Origin: Cohnella cholangitidis
Lineage (GTDB): Bacteria > Bacillota > Bacilli > Paenibacillales > Paenibacillaceae
Assembly (NCBI RefSeq): GCF_014107495.1
Contig: NZ_CP041969.1
Coordinates: forward strand, 6,187,501-6,251,500
Direction: 5' to 3'
DNA length: 64,000 bases
The notes below the pieces were generated by a model, which searched no databases, was not told the origin of the DNA, and saw only the letters and a program-made list of their open reading frames with translations. Positions 25,675 through 34,378 of the stretch are shown piece after piece. A program made the translations under genes and the position numbers. Every line of letters starts with the position of its first letter. Within the stretch, counting starts at the first letter, position 1.

Positions 25675-25733
25675 GTTTTTGTTTGAAATTCTTATATTCA
25701 AAAACAAACGGGTGTGATAGAATCAAAACAAAC
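25675..25733 (+). promoter_or_regulatory. Candidate DeoR-type operator region of the rhamnose operon
   Basis: Three related half-sites lie upstream of rhaEW: GTTTTTGTTTGAA (25675-25687), its near-inverse TTCAAAAACAAAC (25697-25709) and a direct copy TCAAAACAAAC (25723-25733). DeoR-family regulators often bind such A/T-rich repeated half-sites, and a DeoR gene ends this operon. TAGAAT (25718-25723) could be the -10; I see no good -35. Confidence 0.5.
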
Positions 25734-25764
25734 ACAAATAAACATCATATTCGGAGGTAATACC

Positions 25765-27834
25765 ATGGTACAAAGCTTGTGGGAATCATCGAAAGCATCT
25801 GAGCAGCAAAGCGGATTGGATCAACTCGTGTATCGTTCCAATATCATTGGCGCGGATCGTCGCGTGTGCAACTACGGCGGCGGCAACACGTCCACGAAAA
25901 CGATCGTCAAAGATTTCCGCGGCCGCGATACCGAAGTAATGTACGTAAAAGGCAGCGGTTCCGATCTTGCTTCGATGAAAGCCGGCAATTTCACAGGCTT
26001 GCGCATGGATGATATTCGTCCGCTTTTTGAGAAATCGGAAATGTCCGACGAAGATATGGTTGCCTATTTGGCTAATTGCATGATCGATTCCAAACACCCG
26101 CGCGCTTCCATCGAAACGTTGCTGCACGCGTTCCTTCCGTTCAAACACGTAGACCACACGCACCCGGATTCCATCATCAGCCTGTGCTGCGCGGATAACG
26201 GCAAAGAACTCGCTAAGCAAATTTTCGGAGACCGTTTCGTATGGGTGCCTTATATCCGTCCTGGTTTTACGTTGTCCAAAATGATCGCCGAAGGCGTCCT
26301 GAATAACCCGAAAGCAGAACTAGTGCTGATGGAGAAACACGGCCTCGTAACATGGGGCGAGACTTCGGAAGCTTGTTACGCGCAAACGATCAAGATCATC
26401 ACGGAAGCGGAGGACTTCATCGAAGCGCGCGTGAACGAAGCGAAAGTATTCGGCGGCGTCAAACACCCTACGTTAGAGGCGGACGTTCGCAGAAGCATCG
26501 CGGCTCAAGTGATGCCTACGATTCGCGGCGCGGTAAGCGACGCGAAGAAAATGATCCTTTCCTTCGACGATGCGGACGACGTGCTGCAATTCGTTGGCGG
26601 CAAAGATTCCGCAACGTTATCTCAAGTCGGCGCGGCTTGCCCGGATCATCTCGTGCATACGAAGGTCGTTCCATTGTTTATCGATTGGACGCCGAACGCG
26701 GAAGACGTGGACGGACTTAAAGCTAAGCTTAAAGAAGGCGTAGCCGCATACAAAGAAATGTACAAAGCCTACTTTGAACGCAATAAGAACGAGGGAGACG
26801 TCATGTTCGAAGCGGCTCCGCGCGTTATCCTTATTCCGGGCGTAGGGATGATCAACACGGGCAAGAGCTGGGCGATGTCCCAAGTGAGCGGCGCGCTGTA
26901 CCACCGCGCGATCGCCGTTATGAGAGGCGCTACGGCGCTCGGAAATTTCGTATCCTTGGTAGAGAACGAATCCTACAACGTGGAATATTGGCCTCTTGAG
27001 CTTTACAAGCTCAGCTTGGCTCCTGCCGAAGCGGAATTCTCCCGCAAGGTTGCCTTCATTACCGGCGGCGCAGGCGGTATCGGCAGCGAAACGGGCCGCA
27101 GACTCGTATCGGAAGGCGCTCATGTCGTGCTTGCCGACTTGAATCTCGAAGGCGCGCAAAAAGTAGCGGAAGAGATCAACGCGAAGTATGGCGAGAACCG
27201 TGCGCTTGCCGTTAAAGTAGACGTAACGAGCGAGGAATTGATCCAAGCGGCTTATGCCGAGACTGCTCTCACGTACGGCGGCGTAGATATTATCGTCAAC
27301 AATGCGGGACTTGCGACTTCCAGCCCGTTCGAGGAAACGTCGTTGAAGGAATGGAACTTGAACATGAACGTGCTTGGAACGGGTTACTTCCTTGTCGCTC
27401 GCGAAGCGTTCAAAATGATGAAAGAGCAAGCCATCGGCGGTAACATGGTATTCATCGGTTCCAAGAACTCCATCTATGCCGGTAAGAACGCAACGGCATA
27501 CAGTTCCGTTAAAGCATTGGAAGCCCATCTTGCGCGCTGTATCGCCGCTGAAGGCGGAGAGTTCGGAATCCGCGTGAATACGATTCTGCCGGATGCGATT
27601 CTGCAAGGATCGGCGATCTGGAACGGCAACTGGAGAAACGAACGCGCTGCCGCATACGGAATCGAGCCGGACCAACTGGAAGAGCACTATCGCAAGCGTA
27701 CGACGCTGCTTGTCAACATTTACCCAAGAGATATCGCGGAAGGCATCGCGTTCTTCGCTTCTTCGAAGTCCGACAAAACGACGGGCTGCATGCTGACGAT
27801 AGACGGCGGCGTTCCTGCGGCATTTACTCGATAA
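25765..27834 (+). CDS. rhaEW: Bifunctional rhamnulose-1-phosphate aldolase / lactaldehyde dehydrogenase
   Basis: A 689-residue fusion. Residues about 15-420 are a class II aldolase/epimerase domain (NYGGGNTSTKT phosphate-binding segment; Zn ligands in HVDHTHPDS and EKHGLVTW). Residues about 430-689 are a short-chain dehydrogenase (TGGAGGIGSETGRRL for NAD, NNAGLA, and a catalytic Tyr-Lys in AYSSVKA). The aldolase splits rhamnulose-1-phosphate into dihydroxyacetone phosphate and lactaldehyde; the dehydrogenase oxidises lactaldehyde to lactate. It corresponds to Bacillus subtilis RhaEW (YuxG). ATG 25765 follows GGAGG; an upstream in-frame GTG is less likely. First gene of the operon. Confidence 0.93.
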   Translation: MVQSLWESSKASEQQSGLDQLVYRSNIIGADRRVCNYGGGNTSTKTIVKDFRGRDTEVMYVKGSGSDLASMKAGNFTGLRMDDIRPLFEKSEMSDEDMVAYLANCMIDSKHPRASIETLLHAFLPFKHVDHTHPDSIISLCCADNGKELAKQIFGDRFVWVPYIRPGFTLSKMIAEGVLNNPKAELVLMEKHGLVTWGETSEACYAQTIKIITEAEDFIEARVNEAKVFGGVKHPTLEADVRRSIAAQVMPTIRGAVSDAKKMILSFDDADDVLQFVGGKDSATLSQVGAACPDHLVHTKVVPLFIDWTPNAEDVDGLKAKLKEGVAAYKEMYKAYFERNKNEGDVMFEAAPRVILIPGVGMINTGKSWAMSQVSGALYHRAIAVMRGATALGNFVSLVENESYNVEYWPLELYKLSLAPAEAEFSRKVAFITGGAGGIGSETGRRLVSEGAHVVLADLNLEGAQKVAEEINAKYGENRALAVKVDVTSEELIQAAYAETALTYGGVDIIVNNAGLATSSPFEETSLKEWNLNMNVLGTGYFLVAREAFKMMKEQAIGGNMVFIGSKNSIYAGKNATAYSSVKALEAHLARCIAAEGGEFGIRVNTILPDAILQGSAIWNGNWRNERAAAYGIEPDQLEEHYRKRTTLLVNIYPRDIAEGIAFFASSKSDKTTGCMLTIDGGVPAAFTR

Positions 27835-27850
27835 TCCGGAGGTTTCATGC

Positions 27851-28222
27851 ATGCATAGATCACGAGGAGAGAAGCTCTGGTTCATTCCGGACGGCTACAT
27901 TCCCGAGACGAGCTCAGGCCAACTTACAAGCCATGAATCGATTTGCGTACTGAACGCCGCATCCGAGGATGCGTTGCTGAATATTACGATTTTCTTCGAG
28001 GATCGCGATCCGATGGAGAATATCATGGTCGTCGTACCGGCAAGACGGACGAAACATATCAGAACAAGCTCGTTGCACCAAGAAGGGACGCCGATTCCGG
28101 TCGGCGTTCCGTACGCTATCGAAGTTCAAAGCGATATTCCGATTATCGTCCAATACAGCCGGCTAGATTCGACGCAAGCCGAGAACGCCCTAATGTCCGT
28201 TATGGCTTATCCGATTAAATAG
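27851..28222 (+). CDS. ASRT-superfamily (sensory-rhodopsin-transducer-like) small-molecule-binding protein
   Basis: A 123-residue all-beta protein that looks like the Anabaena sensory rhodopsin transducer family (PF07100, formerly DUF1362): WFIPDGYIPETSSG near the N-terminus, ICVLNAASEDALLNITIFFED, and VPYAIEVQSDIPIIVQYSRLD. The family forms tetrameric beta-sandwiches thought to bind small molecules, and members without rhodopsin partners occur in sugar operons. Here it lies between rhaEW and rhaA (16 bases after rhaEW, GGAGG present), so a role in sensing or handling rhamnose intermediates is inferred. There is no rhodopsin gene in the window. Confidence 0.8.
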   Translation: MHRSRGEKLWFIPDGYIPETSSGQLTSHESICVLNAASEDALLNITIFFEDRDPMENIMVVVPARRTKHIRTSSLHQEGTPIPVGVPYAIEVQSDIPIIVQYSRLDSTQAENALMSVMAYPIK

Positions 28223-28249
28223 CTCTAAAGAGGAAGAGGAGGAACAAGC

Positions 28250-29511
28250 ATGCAAGAGCAAGTCGCACGCAATTACGAAGCGGCTAAACAGCAATATGCC
28301 CAGCATGGCGTCGATGTCGACGAAGTGCTTAACCGCTTGGAAAAAATCAAAATTTCGATGCATTGTTGGCAGGGAGACGACGTTCGGGGGTTCTTGAACA
28401 AGGATCAGGATCTGACCGGGGGCATCTCGGTTACGGGCAACTATCCGGGCGCGGCAACGACTCCGGAACAATTGCGTTCCGATCTGGAGAAAGCGTTCTC
28501 TCTGATTCCGGGCAAACATAAAGTCAATCTTCACGCGATCTATGCGGATACGGACGAGAAAGTCGAATTGGACCGGCTTCAGCCGAAACATTTTCAGAAG
28601 TGGGTAGACTGGGCGAAGGAGCAAGGGCTGGGCATGGATTTCAATCCGACTTGTTTCTCCCACGAGAATCGAAGGACGGATTTACGCTTAGCCATCCGGA
28701 CGCGGAAATTCGCCGTTTCTGGATAGATCACTGCAAAGCGTCGCGGAAAATCGGGGCTTATTTCGGTGAACAGCTTGGTCAAACGTGCGTGACGAACGTA
28801 TGGGTTCCAGACGGCTTCAAAGACGTTCCCGTCGATCGCATGGCTCCAAGGCAGCGCCTGAAGGATTCTTTGGACGAAGTGTTCGCGGAGGAGCTGAATC
28901 CCGCGTTTAACTTGGACGCCGTGGAAAGCAAGCTGTTCGGAATCGGATCGGAAGCCTACGTCGTCGGATCCCATGAATTTTACATGGGTTACGGAATGCG
29001 GAACAATAAGCTGATCTGCTTGGATGCCGGCCACTTCCATCCGACGGAAGTCATTTCTAACAAATTATCCTCGCTCGCCCTGTTCGCGGATGGTATTCTG
29101 TTACATGTAAGCCGTCCGATGCGTTGGGACAGCGACCATGTCGTAACGCTCGACGACGAGCTCATCGAGATCGGACGCGAGCTTGTTCGCGGCGATCTGC
29201 TCGGCAAGACGCACATCGGCCTCGACTTCTTCGATGCCAGCATTAATCGCGTGGCCGCTTGGGTTATCGGTACGCGTAATACGATCAAAGCATTGCTACG
29301 CGGAATGCTGGATCCGATCGACGCGCTGAAGCAAGCCGAGCTTGAAGGGGATTATACGACCCGTCTTGCATTGACGGAAGAGTTCAAGTCGTATCCGTTC
29401 GGCGCCGTGTGGGATTACTATTGCGAGAAAATGGGCGTCCCCGTCCGCGAGGAATGGCTGGCGCACGTCAAAACCTACGAGAATGAAGTGCTGCTGAAGC
29501 GCGGCGTTTAA
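28250..29511 (+). pseudogene. rhaA: L-rhamnose isomerase, interrupted by an apparent single-base deletion
   Basis: Two overlapping frames together encode a full L-rhamnose isomerase (about 420 residues, the usual length). Frame A starts at 28250 (MQEQVARNYEAAKQQY, CWQGDDVRGF, NLHAIYAD) and is good to DFNPTCFSHE at about 28666, then reads out of frame to a stop at 28726. Frame B carries SKDGFTLSHPDAEIR through to LLKRGV at 29511, including the metal ligand regions LDAGHFHP and GLDFFDAS. The switch lies at about 28664-28671 and needs one added base, perhaps in an A-run. The enzyme converts L-rhamnose to L-rhamnulose, so a true mutation would break the pathway. It may be an assembly error. Confidence 0.88.
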
Positions 29512-29533
29512 CTTAACATAAGGGTGATTCAAG

Positions 29534-31015
29534 ATGTCGAGCATTCTCGCGTTTGATCTAGGCGCTAGCAGCGGCAGAGCGCTGCTTGGCCGGCTTGAGG
29601 GCGGCAAGATCGAAGTGGAGGAGCTTCATCGGTTTTCCAATGATCCCGTGCAGGTGGGCAACCGTCTGCACTGGGACATTTTACGGATCTATCATGAGAT
29701 CAAGCAAGGACTGCTGAAGGCCAAGCATCAAGGCATCGAACTGAAGAGCATGGCGATAGATTCCTGGGCCGTCGATTTCGGGTTCATCGGCAAAAACGGC
29801 GAATTGGTCGGCAATCCGTACCACTACCGCGATCGGCATACGGACGACGCGATGGAAAGCTTGTTCGCGCAAATTCCTCCATCCGTCATTTTCGCGCGTA
29901 CGGGCATTCAGTTCCTTCCGTTCAACACGATCTATCAGCTCTATGCGCTGAAAGAAGCCAATTCTCCATGGCTTAAGGAAGGCAACCGATTACTGATGAT
30001 TCCGGATTTGCTGCGTTATTTCTTGACGGGCGAGATGCACAACGAGTTCTCGAACGCGACGACTACTCAGCTATACAATCCGTTGGAAGGATCGTGGGAT
30101 TCCGAGTTACTGCGTTTGTTGGACTTGCCGCGGTCATGGTTCGGCGAAGTGTTGAAGCCCGGCTCGAAAGCCGGGGTGCTGCAAGCTTCCGTATGCGAGG
30201 AGCTAGGCATTCCGTCTATTCCCGTCTATGCGGTAGCGGAGCATGACACGGGCTCCGCGGTGGCGGCCGTACCGGCGACGGAGAAGTCGTTCGCGTACTT
30301 GAGCTGCGGCACCTGGTCTCTCATGGGAACGGAAGTCGATAAACCGGTCATTCATGAACTGGCGCAGAAGCTGAACTTCACCAATGAAGGCGGTGTCGCG
30401 GATACTTACCGGCTGCTTAAGAACATCATGGGTTTATGGATTTTGCAAGAATGCCGGAGAGAGTGGGATAGAGCAGGAAAATCGTACTCGTTCCCCGAAT
30501 TGGTTCAGATGGCTTCGAACGCGAAGCCGTTAACGACGTTTATCGATCCCGATGACTCCATGTTCCTGCCGACCGGAGATATGCCATCCAGGATTGCGCA
30601 ATATTGCGAGCAGACGGGACAACAAGCCCCATCGACGGTTGGCGAAATCGTTCGTTGCATTCTAGAGAGCTTGGCGCTGAAATATCGGCACGTGTTCGAA
30701 TTAACCGAGCGTTTGTCGGGTCAAAGCTTTAACGGATTGCATATGGTCGGCGGCGGCATTCAAAATACGCTGCTTTGCCAATGGACGGCGAACGCGATCT
30801 GCAAGCCGGTATGGGCGGGTCCTTCCGAAGGCAGCGCGATCGGGAATCTAGTCGTGCAATGGATCGCTCAGGGCGAGTTCTCGGATATATGGGAAGCTCG
30901 CGCGGCGATTCGAACATCATTTCCTATAGCTGTATATGAACCGGTGGATCGGGAAGAGTGGGACGGAGCGTACGTTCGCTTCTGCGCTCTGACGGGTTTA
31001 ACGGAAACGAGATAA
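29534..31015 (+). CDS. rhaB: Rhamnulokinase
   Basis: A 493-residue FGGY/hexokinase-fold kinase that phosphorylates L-rhamnulose with ATP to rhamnulose-1-phosphate, the substrate of RhaEW. Motifs: N-terminal phosphate loop AFDLGASSGRALLG, IDSWAVDFGF with the general-base region, AEHDTGSAVAAVP, YLSCGTWSLMGTE and MVGGGIQNTLLCQWTANA. Length is typical. It starts 22 bases after rhaA with an AGGGTGA ribosome-binding site. Its 3' end is 26 bases before the DeoR regulator. Confidence 0.95.
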   Translation: MSSILAFDLGASSGRALLGRLEGGKIEVEELHRFSNDPVQVGNRLHWDILRIYHEIKQGLLKAKHQGIELKSMAIDSWAVDFGFIGKNGELVGNPYHYRDRHTDDAMESLFAQIPPSVIFARTGIQFLPFNTIYQLYALKEANSPWLKEGNRLLMIPDLLRYFLTGEMHNEFSNATTTQLYNPLEGSWDSELLRLLDLPRSWFGEVLKPGSKAGVLQASVCEELGIPSIPVYAVAEHDTGSAVAAVPATEKSFAYLSCGTWSLMGTEVDKPVIHELAQKLNFTNEGGVADTYRLLKNIMGLWILQECRREWDRAGKSYSFPELVQMASNAKPLTTFIDPDDSMFLPTGDMPSRIAQYCEQTGQQAPSTVGEIVRCILESLALKYRHVFELTERLSGQSFNGLHMVGGGIQNTLLCQWTANAICKPVWAGPSEGSAIGNLVVQWIAQGEFSDIWEARAAIRTSFPIAVYEPVDREEWDGAYVRFCALTGLTETR

Positions 31016-31041
31016 TCGAGGTTCGTGAAAAGAGGGCAGAC

Positions 31042-31806
31042 ATGCTAGTTGCGGAGCGCTACGAGAAAATTGTGAGCCTGGTTAATGAACGGGGCAGCAT
31101 ACGGGTTTCAGAGCTGAGCGATCTGTGCCAGGTGACGGAGGAGACGATCCGCAGGGACTTGGACAGATTGGAGCAAGCGGGTCGTCTTCGTCGTTCCCAT
31201 GGCGGAGCGGTCAGCGTCAAGGATGCGGCTGCGCATCCGGAGATTCCTTATGCCGTTCGTGAGATCACGAACGCGGACGAGAAGAAGAGGATCGCTCTGG
31301 AAGCGATCAAACGGATTCAGCCGAAGGACCGGATTCTTCTGGATGCAAGCTCGACCGCATGGTATATGGCGACCGATGTGCCGGACGTCGCTCTTACCGT
31401 GTTGACCAATTCGATCAAAGTCGCGACGGAGCTTAGCAGCAAGGAGAAGATCGAAGTCATCTCGACGGGGGGCATTCTCGCCCAGCGATCGTTGTCCTTC
31501 GTCGGCCCTCTGGCCGAACGCTCATTGGATGCATATCATGTAGATAAAGTGTTCCTTTCCTGCAAGGGCGTTCATCTGGACCGCGGTATAAGCGAGTCCA
31601 ACGAACTGCAGGCGCGCATTAAGGAACGGATGATAGGTATGGCGGACGAGGTCATTTTACTAGCGGATTCTAGCAAGTTCGGCGTACAAGCGTTTACGCA
31701 CGTTGCCGACCTATCGGAGGTTGACGTTATCATAACCGACCGCCGCATGCCTCAAGAGACAATCCGGCAGCTCGAAGAACGGGGGATTTCCGTCGTCACG
31801 GTGTAA
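31042..31806 (+). CDS. rhaR: DeoR-family transcriptional regulator (likely rhamnose operon regulator)
   Basis: A 254-residue DeoR regulator with an N-terminal winged helix (VSELSDLCQVTEETIRRDLDRLEQAGRLRRSHGGAV) and a C-terminal sugar-isomerase-like sensor domain (LLDASSTAWYMA, VLTNSIKVATEL, STGGIL, FLSCKGVHLDRGISE, LLADSSKFG). The ATG at 31042 follows AGAGGGC; upstream in-frame starts lie inside rhaB and are rejected. As the last gene of the rhamnose operon it is likely the pathway repressor, analogous to B. subtilis RhaR, acting at the half-sites near 25675-25733. The effector is probably a phosphorylated intermediate. Confidence 0.88.
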   Translation: MLVAERYEKIVSLVNERGSIRVSELSDLCQVTEETIRRDLDRLEQAGRLRRSHGGAVSVKDAAAHPEIPYAVREITNADEKKRIALEAIKRIQPKDRILLDASSTAWYMATDVPDVALTVLTNSIKVATELSSKEKIEVISTGGILAQRSLSFVGPLAERSLDAYHVDKVFLSCKGVHLDRGISESNELQARIKERMIGMADEVILLADSSKFGVQAFTHVADLSEVDVIITDRRMPQETIRQLEERGISVVTV

Positions 31807-31908
31807 AGATTCGGCAGTTCATGGTTTACTTGCTTCCTGAGTGAAGTGCATATACTCGGATAGTCGATCGCGTCCTCGGTAAGCTTTAACAATAGTAAGG
31901 GTAGTATG

Positions 31909-32024
31909 AAATAGTACCGCTTAGCGGTACTATTTGGTGCTTTTGTTGCCTGCAAGATTGAATTAGTGCCGTGAGACGGCACTAAAGGGTGCGCGAGGCA
32001 GCAATCGAGCGAATGAGTACCGCC
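31909..32024. repeat. Multi-hairpin intergenic element
   Basis: The 317-base gap between rhaR and lutA has no gene but holds a compact structured element. AAATAGTACCGC-TTA-GCGGTACTATTT (31909-31935) is a perfect 12-bp stem. TTAGTGCCGT-GAG-ACGGCACTAA (31963-31985) is a perfect 10-bp stem. Between and after them TTGTTGCCT and AGGCAGCAA can pair with one wobble, and AGTACCGCC recurs at the 3' end (to about 32024). This looks like a REP/MITE-type interspersed repeat or a double terminator rather than a riboswitch. The remaining bases of the gap show only the lutA promoter area. Confidence 0.5.
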
Positions 32025-32073
32025 AAATTCGTATTCAAAGTTATAGCACTTTTAACCGATTTCCATAGTCAAC

Positions 32074-32106
32074 TTGTCTGATAACCTGATATTATTAATC
32101 TATAAT
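32074..32106 (+). promoter_or_regulatory. Putative lutABC promoter area
   Basis: TATAAT (32101-32106) lies 18 bases before the lutA start. TTGTCTGATAA (32074-32084) resembles the T-x-GT-N3-A sites of FadR-type GntR regulators and could bind the lutR product. The -35 is not clear. Confidence 0.35.
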
Positions 32107-32123
32107 CTGAAAAGGGGTGCAGC

Positions 32124-32852
32124 ATGAAAGTTTCTTTATTCATAACCTGCCTTAGCGATGCCATCTACCCGCGAGTCGGGGAAGCGATGGTTCGTTTGCT
32201 GGCGAGATACGGCGTTAAGGTAGAATTCCCAACGATTCAGACTTGCTGCGGACAGCCTGCCTTCAATAGCGGCTATTGGAAAGAAGCTCGGACAACTGCC
32301 AAAACGATCATAGAAGCGTTCGAAGACTGCGATTTCGTTATCGCGCCTTCGGGTTCTTGCACGGGCATGATTCATCATTATCCGAAGCTGTTCGAGGACG
32401 ACGCGGTCATGCTCGAGAAAGCGGTGAAGCTGCAAAGCAAATCGTACGAGTTTACGCAATTCCTCGTTCAAGTACTTGGCATAACGGATGTCGGAGCGAC
32501 GTTTCCTCATAAAGTCACTTATCATCCATCCTGCCATGGTACTCGCTTGCTCGGCGTTAAAGACGAACCGATGGAGCTCATGAGCAAAGTCAAAGGGCTG
32601 GAGTTCGTCCCGCTGCCCCACGCGGAAGATTGCTGCGGATTCGGCGGTACGTTCGCGGTGAAAATGTCGGATATATCCGGTGCGATGGTTACGGAGAAAG
32701 TCGACCATGTCAAAGAAACGGAAGCGGAAGTGTTGGTCGGGCTCGATATGGCTTGCCTGATGAACATCGGCGGCAACCTGCGTTATCGCAACGAACCGGT
32801 GCGAGTAATGCACTTGGCGGAGCTTCTATATGAAGGAGTGAAGCAAGCATGA
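32124..32852 (+). CDS. lutA: L-lactate utilisation protein LutA (CCG-domain iron-sulfur protein)
   Basis: A 242-residue protein with the cysteine-rich CCG motifs of the lactate/glycolate oxidase iron-sulfur family: TCCGQPAFNSGYW near residue 37, SCHGTRLLG near 137, and EDCCGFGGTFAVKM near 171. With LutB and LutC it forms the LutABC complex that oxidises L-lactate to pyruvate without a flavin LldD. An ATG start follows AAAGGGG. It overlaps lutB by 4 bases. Rhamnose catabolism in the adjacent operon produces lactate, so the neighbourhood makes metabolic sense. Confidence 0.93.
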   Translation: MKVSLFITCLSDAIYPRVGEAMVRLLARYGVKVEFPTIQTCCGQPAFNSGYWKEARTTAKTIIEAFEDCDFVIAPSGSCTGMIHHYPKLFEDDAVMLEKAVKLQSKSYEFTQFLVQVLGITDVGATFPHKVTYHPSCHGTRLLGVKDEPMELMSKVKGLEFVPLPHAEDCCGFGGTFAVKMSDISGAMVTEKVDHVKETEAEVLVGLDMACLMNIGGNLRYRNEPVRVMHLAELLYEGVKQA

Positions 32853-34378
32853 GCCATGCGTCAGGACATTCGGGCGGAGCGACCGTCAAAGCGCGCGCGG
32901 AGCTCGCGTTAAATAACGAGTTTCTTCGCAAAGCCGTCAAGTTTACGACGGAAAGGCTGAAGAACGGCAAGCTGAAAGCGATGGAAGAGCACGGCAACTG
33001 GGAAGAGTGGCGGGAAAGAGGCAGACAAATCCGCCTTCATACGATCGCCCACCTCGATTATTATTTGAACTTATTCGTCGATAACGCGCGCGCCAACGGC
33101 GTGCATGTTCATTTTGCGGATACCGCTCAGGATGCGGTTAAGATATCTCTTGCCATCGCGGAGAGAAAAAGCGCCAAATCCGTCGTGAAATCGAAATCGA
33201 TGGTATCGGAGGAGCTCCATCTGAATCAAGCTCTCGAATCGATCGGCGTAGAAGCGATCGAGACGGATTTGGGAGAATATATCATTCAACTAGCCGGCGA
33301 AGCGCCGTCTCACATTATTATCCCGGCCATTCACAAGAACCGTTATCAAATCGCGGATCTTCTGTCGGAAGACGCGGGAGAGAAGCTGGAAGCCGACACC
33401 AAAGTGCTGGCGGGTTACGTTCGCAGAAGATTGCGGGCCAAATTCCTCGAAGCGGATATCGGGATGACCGGCTGCAACTTCGCGATCGCGGAGACCGGCT
33501 CGATGGTGCTATTCGAGAACGAAGGCAACGCGCGCATGGTGACGACATTGCCGAAAACGCAGATTACGCTAATGGGTATGGAACGAATCATTCCTTCATG
33601 GGCGGATCTTGAAGTGATGGCGACGTTGCTTCCCCGTTCCGCGACGGGTCAGAAGTTAACGATGTATATGTCGGGGATCACCGGTCCCCGCCGTTCGGAG
33701 GACGCCGACGGGCCGGACGAAATGCATATTATTATCGTCGATAACGGGCGTTCGTTGCAGCTTGGCGATCCGGAATTTCAAGAGCTGTTGAACTGTATTC
33801 GTTGCGGAGCATGCTTGAACGCATGCCCGGTCTATCGCCACATCGGCGGTCATGCATACGGAGGGACGTATAGCGGTCCGATCGGAGCCGTATTGACGCC
33901 TTCCTTGAAAAAAAACATCGCGGAGTGGGACGACATCGCCAACGCCTCCAGCTTGTGCGGAGCTTGTTACGAAGCATGTCCGGTGAAAATTCCGCTCCAT
34001 GACATGCTCGTCTACTTGCGCAGACGCAAAGTGGAAGCCGGTCATGGCAACAAAGTCGAAGGCGCGGGCATGATGGGCTTCGGCGCGCTCTTGTCCAAAT
34101 CCGGTCGCTTCAAGACCGTGCTCAAGCTCGGTAAACTCGGCCAGAAGTTCGTCGCGCGCGACGGCGAAATCCGCTTGAAGGTCGGGCCTTTGAAAGGCTG
34201 GAACAGCTACAGGGTGACGCCAAGCTTGCCTAAGAAATCGTTCCGCGAGCAGTGGGGAACGCTGGACTCGGAAATTCGCGAAGGGCTGAAGGAAATGGCG
34301 CCCGATATGAAACAACGGATGGAGCGAATCGTCAAAGACCGGGCGAAAGGAGGAGGCAACGGACATGGACACGGCTAA
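32849..34378 (+). CDS. lutB: L-lactate utilisation protein LutB (iron-sulfur protein)
   Basis: A 509-residue protein with an N-terminal LUD domain (about 70-300) and two cysteine clusters of 4Fe-4S type: CIRCGACLNACPVY near residue 317 and LCGACYEACPVK near 367. It is slightly longer than B. subtilis LutB (479). The last residues contain a short Gly-His-rich tail. It overlaps lutA by 4 bases and lutC by 14 bases, so translation of the three is coupled. Electron transfer in lactate oxidation is the family role. Confidence 0.94.
   Translation: MSHASGHSGGATVKARAELALNNEFLRKAVKFTTERLKNGKLKAMEEHGNWEEWRERGRQIRLHTIAHLDYYLNLFVDNARANGVHVHFADTAQDAVKISLAIAERKSAKSVVKSKSMVSEELHLNQALESIGVEAIETDLGEYIIQLAGEAPSHIIIPAIHKNRYQIADLLSEDAGEKLEADTKVLAGYVRRRLRAKFLEADIGMTGCNFAIAETGSMVLFENEGNARMVTTLPKTQITLMGMERIIPSWADLEVMATLLPRSATGQKLTMYMSGITGPRRSEDADGPDEMHIIIVDNGRSLQLGDPEFQELLNCIRCGACLNACPVYRHIGGHAYGGTYSGPIGAVLTPSLKKNIAEWDDIANASSLCGACYEACPVKIPLHDMLVYLRRRKVEAGHGNKVEGAGMMGFGALLSKSGRFKTVLKLGKLGQKFVARDGEIRLKVGPLKGWNSYRVTPSLPKKSFREQWGTLDSEIREGLKEMAPDMKQRMERIVKDRAKGGGNGHGHG

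Noticed and set aside
26617..27885. A 422-codon open frame on the minus strand opposite rhaEW
   Set aside because: It lies wholly antisense to a well-conserved enzyme, has no recognisable domain, and reflects the codon bias of the sense gene.
27851..28222. Rhodopsin-based photosensing from the ASRT gene
   Set aside because: No rhodopsin gene is present, and the operon is plainly rhamnose catabolism.
31909..31985. Riboswitch or T-box upstream of lutA
   Set aside because: There are two simple perfect hairpins with tiny loops and no conserved aptamer or specifier sequence, and lutA lies about 140 bases further on. A repeat element or terminator fits better.
31909..32024. CRISPR array
   Set aside because: Only two dissimilar palindromes are present, without regular repeat-spacer units, and there are no cas genes in the window.
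33656..34372. Long minus-strand frames opposite lutB and lutC
   Set aside because: Sense genes are fully conserved and overlapping; the antisense frames lack ribosome-binding sites and family features.
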